Counted from the first letter of the stretch, positions 1-8,869 are shown. The stretch: DNA of 64,000 nt from Enterocola sp045654205 (GCA_045654205.1 JAZOMZ010000013.1:62001-126000); one strand, 5' to 3'. Made by a program: numbers and translations. Notes: generated by a model not told the origin, from the sequence alone.

Positions 1-872
1 CTGGTACAGGTAAAACTACTCTTTCTACAGACCCAAAACGTCTTCTAATCGGTGACGACGAACACGGTTGGGACGACGAAGGTGTATTCAACTATGAAGG
101 TGGTTGCTACGCTAAAGTTATCAACCTAGACAAAGAAAGCGAACCAGACATCTACAACGCTATCAAACGTAACGCACTTCTAGAAAACGTTACTGTTGAC
201 GCTAATGGTAAAATCGACTTCACAGATAAGAGCGTAACTGAAAATACTCGTGTTTCTTATCCTATCGATCACATCAACAACATCGCAGTTCCTTCAAAAG
301 GTCCTCACGCTCAACAAGTAATCTTCTTGTCAGCTGACGCATTTGGTGTGTTACCTCCAGTATCAATCTTAACACCAGAACAAACTCAATACTACTTCCT
401 ATCTGGTTTCACAGCTAAACTTGCTGGTACAGAACGTGGTATTACAGAACCAACTCCTACATTCTCTGCTTGCTTCGGTGCAGCATTCTTAAGCTTACAC
501 CCAACAAAATACGGTGAAGAACTAGTTAAGAGAATGGAAAAAGTAGGTGCTAAAGCTTACTTAGTAAACACTGGCTGGAACGGTACAGGCAAACGTATCT
601 CTATTAAAGATACTCGTGGTATTATCGACGCTATCTTAGATGGTTCTATCAACAACGCTCCAACTAAGAAAATCCCATTCTTCGACTTCGAAGTACCAAC
701 CGAACTTCCAGGCGTAGATCCTAACATTCTTGACCCACGCGACACTTACGAATGTGCTTGCCAATGGGAAGAAAAAGCTAAAGACTTATCAGAACGTTTC
801 ATCAAAAACTTCAACAAGTTCACTGGTAACGAAGCTGGTAAAGCATTAGTAGCTGCAGGTCCACAACTTTAA
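1..872 (+). CDS. pckA: Phosphoenolpyruvate carboxykinase (ATP), 3' part
   Basis: This is the C-terminal ~290 residues of ATP-dependent PEP carboxykinase, which interconverts oxaloacetate plus ATP with PEP, CO2 and ADP in the cytoplasm. The frame is open from base 3 with no start, so the gene begins upstream of the window. It opens inside the P-loop (TGTGKTTLSTDPKR) and continues with the family-typical GDDEHGWDDEGVFNYEGGCY. In fermenting Bacteroidales the enzyme usually runs toward oxaloacetate to feed succinate formation; that direction is inferred from family knowledge. A strong hairpin terminator follows, so the gene probably ends its own transcript. Confidence 0.97.
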   Translation, partial: GTGKTTLSTDPKRLLIGDDEHGWDDEGVFNYEGGCYAKVINLDKESEPDIYNAIKRNALLENVTVDANGKIDFTDKSVTENTRVSYPIDHINNIAVPSKGPHAQQVIFLSADAFGVLPPVSILTPEQTQYYFLSGFTAKLAGTERGITEPTPTFSACFGAAFLSLHPTKYGEELVKRMEKVGAKAYLVNTGWNGTGKRISIKDTRGIIDAILDGSINNAPTKKIPFFDFEVPTELPGVDPNILDPRDTYECACQWEEKAKDLSERFIKNFNKFTGNEAGKALVAAGPQL

Positions 873-898
873 TAAAAATTTGACCTAAAATAAGAAAT

Positions 899-936
899 GA
901 GGAAGTTTCACCCCAAAAGTGACTCTTCCTCTTTTT
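899..936 (+). terminator. Rho-independent terminator of pckA
   Basis: The arms GAGGAAG (899-905) and CTTCCTC (925-931) form a stem extended by CAC/GTG, followed by TTTTT. It lies 27 bases after the pckA stop. Confidence 0.85.
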
Positions 937-965
937 ATTAAAATAAAACGAGCAATGTGAGTTAT

Positions 966-1016
966 AACTCCTAACTCCTAATTATTCACTGACGTTCATC
1001 AACACGTCCTAACTCC
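966..1016 (-). repeat. Heptamer repeats plus 28-bp dispersed repeat copy
   Basis: Read on the minus strand, two TTAGGAG heptamers flank a 28-bp unit (1008 down to 981) that begins GACGTGTTGATGAACGTCAG. A second copy of the unit lies at 15690-15717 on the plus strand with 26 of 28 bases identical. The unit contains the inverted arms GACG/CGTC. It fills the spacer between pckA and the next gene. Confidence 0.7.
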
Positions 1017-1026
1017 TCACTTTTTT

Positions 1027-1737
1027 ATGTACACCAATTTAATAGAAAAATATAACAACTTCAAATACTTCACCACCGACCCTGTGGCTGTGGTAAGAAT
1101 GTGTACTGAAAAAAGAGACATTGAAATAATGGCTGTTGTTTGTTCATGGCTAGCATACGGCAACAGAAACCAAATCTACAAAAAATGCCATTTCGCCTAC
1201 GAGATAATGAATGGCGAACCATATAAATACTTAATGTCAGGAAACTGGCAAATATACAAATCAGACAACAATTCGTTCTACAGATTATTCAAATTTTCAG
1301 ATTTTTATAATCTAATGAACTCACTATATAATATTTACACAAAAAACGAAGATTTAGAATCTTACGTCAATAATTTCATAAACAACAATCAAAATTTAGA
1401 TTATCTTGATGCACTTATTGCAGGACTAAAGGCCAATGGAATTCCCAAGAACAAACAATCTGCTTGCAAAAGACTTTGTCTAATGCTTCGCTGGCTCATT
1501 AGAGACGACAACAAAGTAGATTTAGGAATTTGGGAATCACTTAGTAAAACTAAACTTTACATTCCTCTAGATGTCCATGTAAATAGAGTTTCTAGGAACC
1601 TAGGACTACTTAAAAGAAACGCATCAGATTTCAAAGCAGTGCAAGAGTTAACTGAAAACTGCAAAAAGTATTACCCAGAAGACCCTACAATAATGGATTT
1701 TGCATTATTTGGCAGCGGATTTACTGGGAAAAATTAG
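1027..1737 (+). CDS. TIGR02757 / DUF2400 family protein
   Basis: A 236-residue protein of the TIGR02757 (DUF2400) family, widespread in Bacteroidota and without an established function. Recognisable family features are the block KRLCLMLRWLIRDDNKVDLG near residues 145-165, then IPLDVHVNRVSRNLGLLKR, and the C-terminal PEDPTIMDFALFGSG. The pattern resembles helical DNA-glycosylase-like folds, but that is inference. There is no signal peptide, so it should be cytoplasmic. Its stop lies 19 bases before the T9SS plug gene, so the two may be co-transcribed. Confidence 0.85.
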   Translation: MYTNLIEKYNNFKYFTTDPVAVVRMCTEKRDIEIMAVVCSWLAYGNRNQIYKKCHFAYEIMNGEPYKYLMSGNWQIYKSDNNSFYRLFKFSDFYNLMNSLYNIYTKNEDLESYVNNFINNNQNLDYLDALIAGLKANGIPKNKQSACKRLCLMLRWLIRDDNKVDLGIWESLSKTKLYIPLDVHVNRVSRNLGLLKRNASDFKAVQELTENCKKYYPEDPTIMDFALFGSGFTGKN

Positions 1738-1756
1738 CAATTATTTAAATTATAAC

Positions 1757-3040
1757 ATGAGAAAATTACTATTTATATTATTTAGTATAGTTTGTGCTTC
1801 GACAGGCTCAGCAACCGTATACGCTCAGACTTATAACACAGAGTCGCTAAAGAAGAACATTAAGTCTGTGCAGATAAACAACTACTTCAAAGCACCACAC
1901 TACCCTGTTATATCGCTTGAAGAAGATGAATTCGTCACACTAAAATTTGACGATTTATCAAACAAAGAAGAAACATACACATACAAAATTATACATTGCA
2001 CTGCAGAATGGAAAAATTCCAATCTAAGCGAAAGCGAATATTTGGATGGTTTTTATACTGGGTACATTTCACCCAAAAACACATCAACCAACACTTACTT
2101 TCCATACTGCCATTATGAACTTAATTTTCCAAACGAGGATTGCAAACCCTTAATATCTGGTAATTATGCCATTCTTATATACGAAGACAACAATGATTTA
2201 CCTATATTAAGTGCTTGTTTTTCTGTAGTTGAGCCAAAGGTTGCATTAAATGCTAGCGCTACCCCACTCACCGTTTTGAGTTACAAAGACACATATCAAC
2301 AAGTTGACATAGAAGTAGATTATGCAGATTATAATATTTCACAACCTGCTAATGAATTAAAAATACTTGTTCGTCAAAACCAAAGAATTGACAACCAAGT
2401 AATCTTAAGCGACGCAAACTACTACGAACATAAAAAAGTAAGATTTCAAAACAATAAAAATCTGATCTTTGAAGCAGGGAATGACTATAGAAGTTTTGAT
2501 ATTTCATCTGAATACATACTTAGCGAACAAGTGGAAAGTATAGAATACTTTAATCCTTATTTCCATGCTACACTATATCCAGATGTATTTAGAAAACCAA
2601 AAGAATATTACTATCATCCAGATGTAAATGGCAGATACATTGTCAACCTACAAAACTCTTGGGATAGTGATAGCGAAGCGGATTATTATTTCACTCACTT
2701 CAAATTACCTGTTGAAGAACCATTTTTCAATGCTCAAGTTTATATAATTGGAGAAATCACTGGTAACAAACTTTCTAACGAGGGCCTGATGAAATACAAT
2801 CCACAAACAAAAGCATACGAAAAAGATCTATTACTTAAACAAGGAGGTTACAACTATCTATATGCTGTTGTACCATATGGTTTTACCTCAACTGCTTTGA
2901 GCAAAACCAATAACACACAAATAATGGGAACAGTAGAAGGCAATGCATGGGAGACAGGAAATGAATATGCCATTTACGTATACCACAAACCATTTGGGTG
3001 CAGATACGACAAATTAATTGCATTTAGCACCACTCAATAA
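1757..3040 (+). CDS. Type IX secretion system plug protein (DUF5103)
   Basis: This matches the T9SS plug protein family, which occludes the SprA translocon pore in the outer membrane. The start at 1757 is preferred over an in-frame ATG at 1700 because it begins with a clean signal peptide (MRKLLFILFSIVCASTGS, cleaved near VYA-Q) and avoids overlap with the preceding gene. Family hallmarks are IKSVQINN near the mature N-terminus, the YTYKIIHCTAEWKNSNLSES block, and a beta-rich C-terminal half. The mature protein of about 400 residues is of normal family length. Its presence agrees with the T9SS-sorted amylase at 44.6 kb. Confidence 0.88.
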   Translation: MRKLLFILFSIVCASTGSATVYAQTYNTESLKKNIKSVQINNYFKAPHYPVISLEEDEFVTLKFDDLSNKEETYTYKIIHCTAEWKNSNLSESEYLDGFYTGYISPKNTSTNTYFPYCHYELNFPNEDCKPLISGNYAILIYEDNNDLPILSACFSVVEPKVALNASATPLTVLSYKDTYQQVDIEVDYADYNISQPANELKILVRQNQRIDNQVILSDANYYEHKKVRFQNNKNLIFEAGNDYRSFDISSEYILSEQVESIEYFNPYFHATLYPDVFRKPKEYYYHPDVNGRYIVNLQNSWDSDSEADYYFTHFKLPVEEPFFNAQVYIIGEITGNKLSNEGLMKYNPQTKAYEKDLLLKQGGYNYLYAVVPYGFTSTALSKTNNTQIMGTVEGNAWETGNEYAIYVYHKPFGCRYDKLIAFSTTQ

Positions 3041-3041
3041 A

Positions 3042-3073
3042 TTTGTATAAGAAATATATTTTCATTAATTTTG
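3042..3073 (+). promoter_or_regulatory. Bacteroidota sigma-70 promoter for the response regulator
   Basis: The -33 box TTTG (3042-3045) is followed by a 20-nt spacer and TAATTTTG (3066-3073), which matches TAnnTTTG. The predicted start is near 3080, giving a leader of about 18 nt. Confidence 0.75.
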
Positions 3074-3097
3074 GGTGTTTTTCAAAAATAAAACCTT

Positions 3098-3811
3098 ATG
3101 CAAGACGCAAGAATTTTAGTAGTGGATGACGAAGAAGATTTGTGTGAAATTCTTCAGTTCAACCTAGAACAAGCAGGATTTATTGTAGATATAGCAAATT
3201 CTGCAGAAGAAGTTATAGAAAAAAAACTCTATAACTACAACTTGTTTATGCTAGACGTGATGATGGGCGAAATATCTGGCTTCAAGCTAGCTACTCATCT
3301 AAAAAAGATAAGTGAATGTGCAAACACTCCTATTATTTTCTTAACCGCCAAAGACACTGAATCTGACAAACTTCGTGGTTTCTCTGTAGGAGCTGATGAC
3401 TATATAAGCAAACCATTCTCTACAAACGAAGTAATAGCTAGAGTAAGAGCCGTACTTAATAGAACTTCTAGAAACTTCACAACAGTTGCAAAAGAAGAAC
3501 AAGAAAAGGGAAAACAAGATAATATTCTAGAATTTGAGGATTTAAAACTTAATATCACACAAAAGAATTTATTTATAAAAGACGAAGAAATTATCCTTAC
3601 CAAACGCGAGTTTGAACTACTTAAATTCTTCCTTAAATACAAAAATGTGGTACTATCTAGAGACCAAATAGCAGAGGAGATTTGGAAAGAAGAAAGTTTA
3701 GTTCAAGGTCGTACAATTGACGTAAACATAACTAGACTTCGCAAAAAAATAAAACCATACGACAAAAACTTGGTTACAAGGCAAGGGTATGGATACATTT
3801 TCACTACATAA
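3098..3811 (+). CDS. OmpR-family DNA-binding response regulator
   Basis: A two-component response regulator of 237 residues. The receiver domain (about 1-120) has the acidic pair in VVDDEED, the phospho-acceptor Asp in LFMLDVMMGE near residue 54, the conserved Thr in IIFLTAKD and Lys in YISKPF. The winged-helix DNA-binding domain (about 145-237) carries LTKREFELLKFF and GRTIDVNITRLRKKI. No histidine kinase gene is adjacent, so the partner must be elsewhere. It has its own promoter and a perfect palindromic terminator, so it is a single-gene unit. Confidence 0.93.
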   Translation: MQDARILVVDDEEDLCEILQFNLEQAGFIVDIANSAEEVIEKKLYNYNLFMLDVMMGEISGFKLATHLKKISECANTPIIFLTAKDTESDKLRGFSVGADDYISKPFSTNEVIARVRAVLNRTSRNFTTVAKEEQEKGKQDNILEFEDLKLNITQKNLFIKDEEIILTKREFELLKFFLKYKNVVLSRDQIAEEIWKEESLVQGRTIDVNITRLRKKIKPYDKNLVTRQGYGYIFTT

Positions 3812-3839
3812 GAGTTAGAAGTACTTCTAACTCTTTTTT
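3811..3839 (+). terminator. Terminator after the response regulator
   Basis: A perfect 24-bp palindrome at 3811-3834 (AGAGTTAGAA-GTAC-TTCTAACTCT) is followed by a T run. It begins at the last base of the stop codon. Confidence 0.9.
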
Positions 3840-3860
3840 ATTATGCAATATTAAAAATCT

Positions 3861-3918
3861 ATTTTAAAGGAGGGATTTTTAGGCACCCCTTTAAAATAAT
3901 TTTGGCACGGAATTTGCT
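3861..3918 (+). promoter_or_regulatory. Sigma-54 (-24/-12) promoter of htpG with upstream dyad
   Basis: TTGGCACG (3902-3909), a 4-nt gap and TTGCT (3914-3918) reproduce the RpoN consensus. The GG (3904-3905) and GC (3916-3917) are exactly 10 nt apart. The predicted transcription start is near 3928. Just upstream is a dyad, ATTTTAAAGG (3861-3870) with CCTTTAAAAT (3888-3897), which may bind an activator or repressor. Confidence 0.8.
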
Positions 3919-3961
3919 GTAATAAAGTTGTAAATACAAAAACTAAATAAAATATCATTAT

Positions 3962-6019
3962 ATGAAACAAGGTAATATTGGAGTAACATCGGAAAATATT
4001 TTTCCAGTTATTAAGAAGTTTTTATACAGCGACCACGAAATTTTCCTACGTGAGATAGTTTCAAATGCTGTTGACGCAACACAAAAACTTAAAACATTGG
4101 CTTCTGTAGGCGAGTTTAAAGGCGAGATTGGCGAAGCTGTGGTAAGAGTAAAAGTGGACAAAGACGCTAAAACACTTACAATTTCTGACCGCGGTATAGG
4201 TATGACTGCAGAAGAAATTGACAAATATATCAACCAAATTGCATTTTCTGGTGCAGAAGAGTTCCTAGACAAGTATAAAGACGACGCCAATGCTATTATT
4301 GGTCACTTCGGTTTAGGTTTCTATTCTTCATTTATGGTTTCTAAAAAGGTGGAAATCATAAGTAAATCTTATAAAGAAGGTGCGAAAGCTGTGAAATGGT
4401 CATGCGAAGGCAATCCAGACTACACAATGGAAGAAATCGAGAAAGCAGACCGTGGTACAGATATTGTTCTTTATATCGACGAAGAAAATGAAAACTTCCT
4501 AGAAGAGAGCAAAATCAACGAACTTCTAACAAAATATTGCAAATTCTTGGCTATTCCTATTGCATTTGGCAAAAAGAACGAATGGAAAGATGGCAAAAAT
4601 GTAGAAACAGACGAAGATAATATCGTTAACAATACAGAGCCAGCCTGGGTGAAAAAACCTGCCGACCTAAAAGATGAAGATTATAGCAAATTTTATCGTG
4701 AACTTTATCCTTTTGGCGAAGACCCACTATTCCATATTCACTTAAATGTGGACTACCCATTCAATTTAACTGGTATTCTTTATTTCCCAAAAGTGAAAAA
4801 CAATATTGAACTTCAAAGAAATAAAATCCAACTATACTGCAACCAAGTATTTGTTACAGACAGCGTAGAAGGTATTGTTCCAGATTTCTTAACACTGCTT
4901 CACGGTGTAATCGACTCTCCAGATATTCCACTTAACGTGAGCCGTTCTTACTTACAAAGCGATGGCAATGTGAAGAAAATCTCTGGTCACATCACCAAAA
5001 AAGTGGCAGACAGACTTCAAGAAATTTTCAAATCAGAGCGTACAGAATTTGAAAGCAAATGGGACAGCCTTAAGATTTTCATCAATTACGGTATGCTTAC
5101 CGATGAAAAATTCTATGAACGTGCTGTTAAATTCAACTTATTCAAAAATACAGACGGCAAATATTTCACCGCAGAAGAATACAAAGCTCTTACAGAGCCA
5201 AACCAAACAGACAAAGATGGCAATTTAATCTATCTTTACACAAATGATACCGAGCAACAATATAGCTACATTGAAGCTGCTAAAGCAAAAGGCTATGATG
5301 TGCTAGTATTCGACGGTCAGTTTGACGTTCACATGGCTTCTATGCTAGAACAAAAGAACGAAAAAACTAGATATGTGAGAGTAGACAGCGATGTAATAGA
5401 CAGAATCATTGTGAAAGACGATGCCTCTAAGGTAGAACTTACAGCCGACGAGATGAACGCTCTATCTAAAGTATTCACTGCAGAAACTCCTGAGATGAAA
5501 GACACCAACTTTATGGTAACATTCGAATCTCTTGGCGCTGACGCAATGCCTATGATGGTAACTCAACAAGAGTTTATGCGCAGAATGAAAGAAATGGCAG
5601 CTATGCAAGGTGGTATGATGTCTTTCTATGGTCAAATGCCAGACTCATATAACTTAGTAGTAAATACAGACCACGAGTTAATAAAATCTTTGATAGACAA
5701 GATAAGCCAAAGCACAATGGCTCAAGTAGCTCCGCTTAACAGTGAAATTTCAACTCTTCAAGACACCGTTAACAAGATTAACGAGATGAACAAAGATAAA
5801 AAAGATGAAGAAATTGCTGAAGCTGATAAAGAAATTATTAAAGAAAACAACGACAAAATTAGCGGACTAAATGTCAAAAAAGACGAAATCTATAAAGATT
5901 TCGCTAAAAAAGAAGATATGGTTCGCCAAATTATAGACCTTGCTCTGCTTGCAAATAACATGCTAAAAGGCGAGGCTTTAAGCAAATTTGTGAAGAGAAG
6001 TACAAGTTTTATTAAATAA
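3962..6019 (+). CDS. htpG: Molecular chaperone HtpG (Hsp90)
   Basis: Bacterial Hsp90, a cytosolic ATP-dependent chaperone dimer. The N-terminal GHKL ATPase domain shows FLREIVSNAVDA (ATP/Mg Asn), the DRGIGM loop and GHFGLGFYS. The middle domain contains the conserved LNVSRSYLQSD. At 685 residues it is longer than the ~620 of E. coli, with a charged, coiled-coil-like insertion near residues 600-650 as in other Bacteroidota. The first ATG agrees with MKQGNIGVTSENIFPVIKKF. Regulation appears to be by sigma-54, unlike the heat-shock sigma control usual in Proteobacteria. Confidence 0.97.
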   Translation: MKQGNIGVTSENIFPVIKKFLYSDHEIFLREIVSNAVDATQKLKTLASVGEFKGEIGEAVVRVKVDKDAKTLTISDRGIGMTAEEIDKYINQIAFSGAEEFLDKYKDDANAIIGHFGLGFYSSFMVSKKVEIISKSYKEGAKAVKWSCEGNPDYTMEEIEKADRGTDIVLYIDEENENFLEESKINELLTKYCKFLAIPIAFGKKNEWKDGKNVETDEDNIVNNTEPAWVKKPADLKDEDYSKFYRELYPFGEDPLFHIHLNVDYPFNLTGILYFPKVKNNIELQRNKIQLYCNQVFVTDSVEGIVPDFLTLLHGVIDSPDIPLNVSRSYLQSDGNVKKISGHITKKVADRLQEIFKSERTEFESKWDSLKIFINYGMLTDEKFYERAVKFNLFKNTDGKYFTAEEYKALTEPNQTDKDGNLIYLYTNDTEQQYSYIEAAKAKGYDVLVFDGQFDVHMASMLEQKNEKTRYVRVDSDVIDRIIVKDDASKVELTADEMNALSKVFTAETPEMKDTNFMVTFESLGADAMPMMVTQQEFMRRMKEMAAMQGGMMSFYGQMPDSYNLVVNTDHELIKSLIDKISQSTMAQVAPLNSEISTLQDTVNKINEMNKDKKDEEIAEADKEIIKENNDKISGLNVKKDEIYKDFAKKEDMVRQIIDLALLANNMLKGEALSKFVKRSTSFIK

Positions 6020-6042
6020 TTTGCAAAAAAATGAGTGCAAAT

Positions 6043-6073
6043 TTTGGTAATATAAAAAAATGTATTACCTTTG
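6043..6073 (+). promoter_or_regulatory. Promoter of tRNA-Arg
   Basis: TTTG (6043-6046), a 19-nt spacer, then TACCTTTG (6066-6073). The sequence around the -7 box, GTATTACCTTTGCACT, is identical to that before tRNA-Cys at 36.3 kb. Confidence 0.8.
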
Positions 6074-6089
6074 CACTCACAAAAACGAT

Positions 6090-6163
6090 GGCTGCATAGC
6101 TCAACTGAATAGAGCGTCACACTACGGATGTGAAGGTTACAGGTTTGAATCCTGTTGCGGTCA
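6090..6163 (+). tRNA. tRNA-Arg (ACG)
   Basis: A 74-nt cloverleaf. The acceptor arms GGCTGCA (6090-6096) and TGCGGTC (6156-6162) pair with two G-U pairs. The anticodon stem TCACA/TGTGA encloses the loop CTACGGA with anticodon ACG at 6124-6126, and the T-arm carries GGTTTGAATCC. No CCA is encoded. The first anticodon base A would be edited to inosine to read CGU/CGC/CGA. Confidence 0.95.
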
Positions 6164-6168
6164 CTAAA

Positions 6169-6199
6169 GCAGAACCTTCATAAAAGGTTCTGCTTTTTT
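6169..6199 (+). terminator. Terminator after tRNA-Arg
   Basis: The perfect arms GCAGAACCTT (6169-6178) and AAGGTTCTGC (6184-6193) are followed by TTTTTT. Confidence 0.92.
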
Positions 6200-6267
6200 A
6201 ATTAAATAAATTGAACAAATCTCAGACGTATAAGTATATTATCTAAACTAATTAAATAATTATCATT

Positions 6268-6903
6268 ATGAAAAAACTTTTATTTGTATTATTAAGTGCA
6301 TTTTTCTGCTTATCTGCAATTGCAAATGACAATGAAAAAAAATGGAGATTTGAAAACAATGAAGATGGAGAATGTGTTATTGAACTTAATATACCAACAG
6401 GGAAAGACACAAAAACTGTATTACAAACCATCAAAAGAAACTTAAGCAAATCCTTTATTTCTAACAATTCTGGATCTACAGTTACACTAACTAACGCATA
6501 TAGTACTGCTTCATTTAAAGAAGTCATAGAAGAAAGCGACAGCACAGCTACTTATAAAGTATTCAAGAACACCAAGAACATGTTCAACCCATTCGCTGGT
6601 AACTTTTCTGAAAATTTACAATGCTTTATCACAGCAACTGTTAAAGACAACAACGTTAACATAAAATTTGAAGATTTCACTCTTGTATTTAGATACGTTG
6701 GTTATGGTGCTAAAGAAGAGATAAAAGTATTTGAAGATTTAATTAACAAATACAATGAAAACGAAAATGCAATAAACAATCCTTCTACTAAGAAAAAAGA
6801 TAAAAAGAAACTTATTAACGAGCAAAACGACATAAACGACGAATTAAATAGAAGCCAAGAAGAACTAGATAAAATTATTAACATCATTAAAAAAGGTCTT
6901 TAA
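6268..6903 (+). CDS. Exported hypothetical protein with C-terminal coiled coil
   Basis: I do not firmly recognise this 211-residue protein. It has a clear signal peptide (MKKLLFVLLSAFFCLSAIA), so it is periplasmic. Residues ~25-140 form a beta-rich domain that loosely resembles the DUF4468 (TBP-like fold) proteins of Bacteroidota. Residues ~155-211 are Asn/Lys/Glu-rich helices (KKKDKKKLINEQNDINDELN) likely to form a coiled coil. It stands alone between tRNA-Arg and a convergent terminator. Confidence 0.75.
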   Translation: MKKLLFVLLSAFFCLSAIANDNEKKWRFENNEDGECVIELNIPTGKDTKTVLQTIKRNLSKSFISNNSGSTVTLTNAYSTASFKEVIEESDSTATYKVFKNTKNMFNPFAGNFSENLQCFITATVKDNNVNIKFEDFTLVFRYVGYGAKEEIKVFEDLINKYNENENAINNPSTKKKDKKKLINEQNDINDELNRSQEELDKIINIIKKGL

Positions 6904-6924
6904 TTAATTCTCTGATAAAAACAA

Positions 6925-6957
6925 AGGGCGATTTCATTAGAAACCGCCCTATTTTTG
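6925..6957. terminator. Bidirectional terminator
   Basis: The arms AGGGCG (6925-6930) and CGCCCT (6945-6950) enclose a second short pairing, TTC/GAA. There are T runs on the plus side and A runs on the other. It separates two convergent genes. Confidence 0.75.
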
Positions 6958-6969
6958 TATCAGTTCAAA

Positions 6970-8310
6970 TTACTTTGTAAGAAGTAAGAAATCCCAAGGA
7001 GCAAGTTTGAATGCAGCAGGAAGCAGAACTTTTTCTTTTGTAAAGAAGTTTTCAAATTCACCTTCTGGAGCCTCACCATCAAAATGGAATAACACTTCTT
7101 TGTCGCTAATATTAGCAATATAAACTATATTTTCATCTCCCAATTCTCTACTAAGAACAAACACATTTGGTTCTGTTGTTTTGTAAACTACAGTTTTACC
7201 TCCTTCATCACCTGCTCTCAAGGCTTTTGAATTGTGTTTAAGTTCATTCAAAGATTGATAGAACGCAAACCATTCATTTTTCTCTTTTGCATAAGGAGTA
7301 TCTTTTACAAAGAATTCCAATCTACGATTCATACCCACTTCTTGACCAGTATAAATAAGTGGCATACCTGGCCAAACATAAGTCATCACAGCAAATGATT
7401 TAACAGCTGCACCATAACGTTCAAATTCTGTTCCATCCCAAGAGTTACGGTCGTGATTTGTGATATGATTCATATAATATGCATCTGGAGCAAGGTCTGA
7501 TAGTTGTTTTTCAGAAAGTTCTAAGATATTATTAATATCATTTATTCCTTTACTAACATTATCAAGCATAAATAGTAGTGGCCAGTTATAAACCATGTCA
7601 AATGCTTTGTCTGTAAGTTCTTTTTCTGTTGCTTCTGCCAACATAAAGACAGGTTTCACACTTTGAATCTCTACACGTGCTTCATCCCAGAAATCAACAG
7701 GAACTAGAGCTGCCACATCACAACGAAAACCATCAATATCAGTTTCTTTTACCCAATATTTCATGGCATCTATCATTGCGGCACGCATTTCATTGTTTGT
7801 ATAATCTAGAGAATATGTATCTGTCCAGTCCCAAGGACTAACAAATTTACCATCCTCATATTCATACCAATTTGGATGTTGTTCAATCCAAACGTGGTCG
7901 CAACCTGTATGATTTGCCACCCAATCTAGTATCACTTTAAATCCCATTGAGTGTGCCTTTTTTACAAGATTTTTGAAATCTTCCATTGTACCAAACTCTG
8001 GATTCACCGCCATATAGTCCGCAACTGCATAATAACTACCCAACTCACCTTTTCTATTAAGCTGAGAAATAGGTTGTACAGGCATAATCCAAAGGATATC
8101 CACACCCAATTCTTTTAGATATGGTAGATGCTCAGCAAAAGCATTGAGAGTTCCTTCTTCTGTAAATTGTCTTATATTCACCTCGTAAATTACAGCATTA
8201 CGACTATAATCTTGCTTTTTGGTTCCTTTATACTCTTGTTTTGAAGAGCAAGAAACAAACATCAACGCACCAAGCAGTGCTAAAATTAGATTTAAAACTC
8301 TCACTTTCAT
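6970..8310 (-). CDS. GH13 alpha-amylase family lipoprotein
   Basis: A glycoside hydrolase family 13 protein of 446 residues, anchored as a lipoprotein by MFVSC with Cys21. The GH13 signatures are in order: DWVANH (about 129-134), GFRCDVA with the nucleophile D198, MLAEATE with acid/base E226, and TNHDRN with D287. The catalytic set is therefore complete. It lacks extra carbohydrate-binding modules and no susCD pair is nearby, so it is not part of a visible polysaccharide locus. It probably cleaves alpha-glucans at the cell envelope; the exact specificity cannot be read here. Confidence 0.93.
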   Translation of the reverse strand: MKVRVLNLILALLGALMFVSCSSKQEYKGTKKQDYSRNAVIYEVNIRQFTEEGTLNAFAEHLPYLKELGVDILWIMPVQPISQLNRKGELGSYYAVADYMAVNPEFGTMEDFKNLVKKAHSMGFKVILDWVANHTGCDHVWIEQHPNWYEYEDGKFVSPWDWTDTYSLDYTNNEMRAAMIDAMKYWVKETDIDGFRCDVAALVPVDFWDEARVEIQSVKPVFMLAEATEKELTDKAFDMVYNWPLLFMLDNVSKGINDINNILELSEKQLSDLAPDAYYMNHITNHDRNSWDGTEFERYGAAVKSFAVMTYVWPGMPLIYTGQEVGMNRRLEFFVKDTPYAKEKNEWFAFYQSLNELKHNSKALRAGDEGGKTVVYKTTEPNVFVLSRELGDENIVYIANISDKEVLFHFDGEAPEGEFENFFTKEKVLLPAAFKLAPWDFLLLTK

Positions 8311-8340
8311 ATTTGTTTGACTTTATTAATATTAATATTG

Positions 8341-8371
8341 CAAATATAAGAAATTAAAGTAATTTTGCAAA
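8341..8371 (-). promoter_or_regulatory. Promoter of the GH13 lipoprotein gene
   Basis: On the minus strand TTTG (8371-8368), a 19-nt spacer and TATATTTG (8348-8341). A plus-strand -7-like TAATTTTG (8360-8367) for the divergent lipoprotein gene lies inside the same segment. Confidence 0.75.
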
Positions 8372-8401
8372 TATTTAGACAACTAAACGACTAAACGATA
8401 T

Positions 8402-8869
8402 ATGAAACTTAAAACATTAATAATAATAGGAATTATCCTTATACTAACTGGGTGCATCATAGAACCAGAGAATAGCAATATACCAAATGCACGAGTTAAT
8501 TTCTATATAGACACATCAATCTCTGGTGTAGACCACCATTTGGCAGACGGGCTCTTGGGTAACTCTAGAATTTATACAAAAGAAGAACCATCACAACTAT
8601 CTCCTAACGGAAGTTATGGTTATAGTGGTGTAGTGGTTGTGAGAGCGTACGACAATTATCTTTATGCTTTTGATATTTGTTGCCCATACGAAGCCAATAA
8701 AGATATAGCGCTAGAAGACGACGGTTTCTTTCTAAAATGTCCTAAATGTGGTTCAGTTTTTGAAATTGGTAATGGTACTGGTTATGTAAATAGTGGTCCA
8801 GCCACTCAAAGACTAAAAAAATACTACACAACTCAAAATTCCAGCCAAAAAATTCGGATTTACAACTAA
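8402..8869 (+). CDS. Rieske-like lipoprotein with cysteine-substituted motif
   Basis: A 155-residue lipoprotein (lipobox ILTGC, Cys18). Residues ~75-145 resemble a Rieske fold: AYDNYLYAFDICCPYEA, then KCPKCGSVFEIGNGTGYVNSGPA. A classical Rieske cluster uses CxH and CxxH. Here the positions read C94-P-Y96 and C113-P-K-C116, so both histidines are missing and a CC/CxxC set remains. It may bind zinc or a different Fe-S cluster, or be purely structural. The substrate and partner are unknown. It is transcribed divergently from the GH13 gene, and the next gene is hpt. Confidence 0.7.
   Translation: MKLKTLIIIGIILILTGCIIEPENSNIPNARVNFYIDTSISGVDHHLADGLLGNSRIYTKEEPSQLSPNGSYGYSGVVVVRAYDNYLYAFDICCPYEANKDIALEDDGFFLKCPKCGSVFEIGNGTGYVNSGPATQRLKKYYTTQNSSQKIRIYN

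Noticed and set aside
1700..1756. Upstream ATG for the T9SS plug gene
   Set aside because: It overlaps the preceding gene and would bury the signal peptide that begins at 1757.
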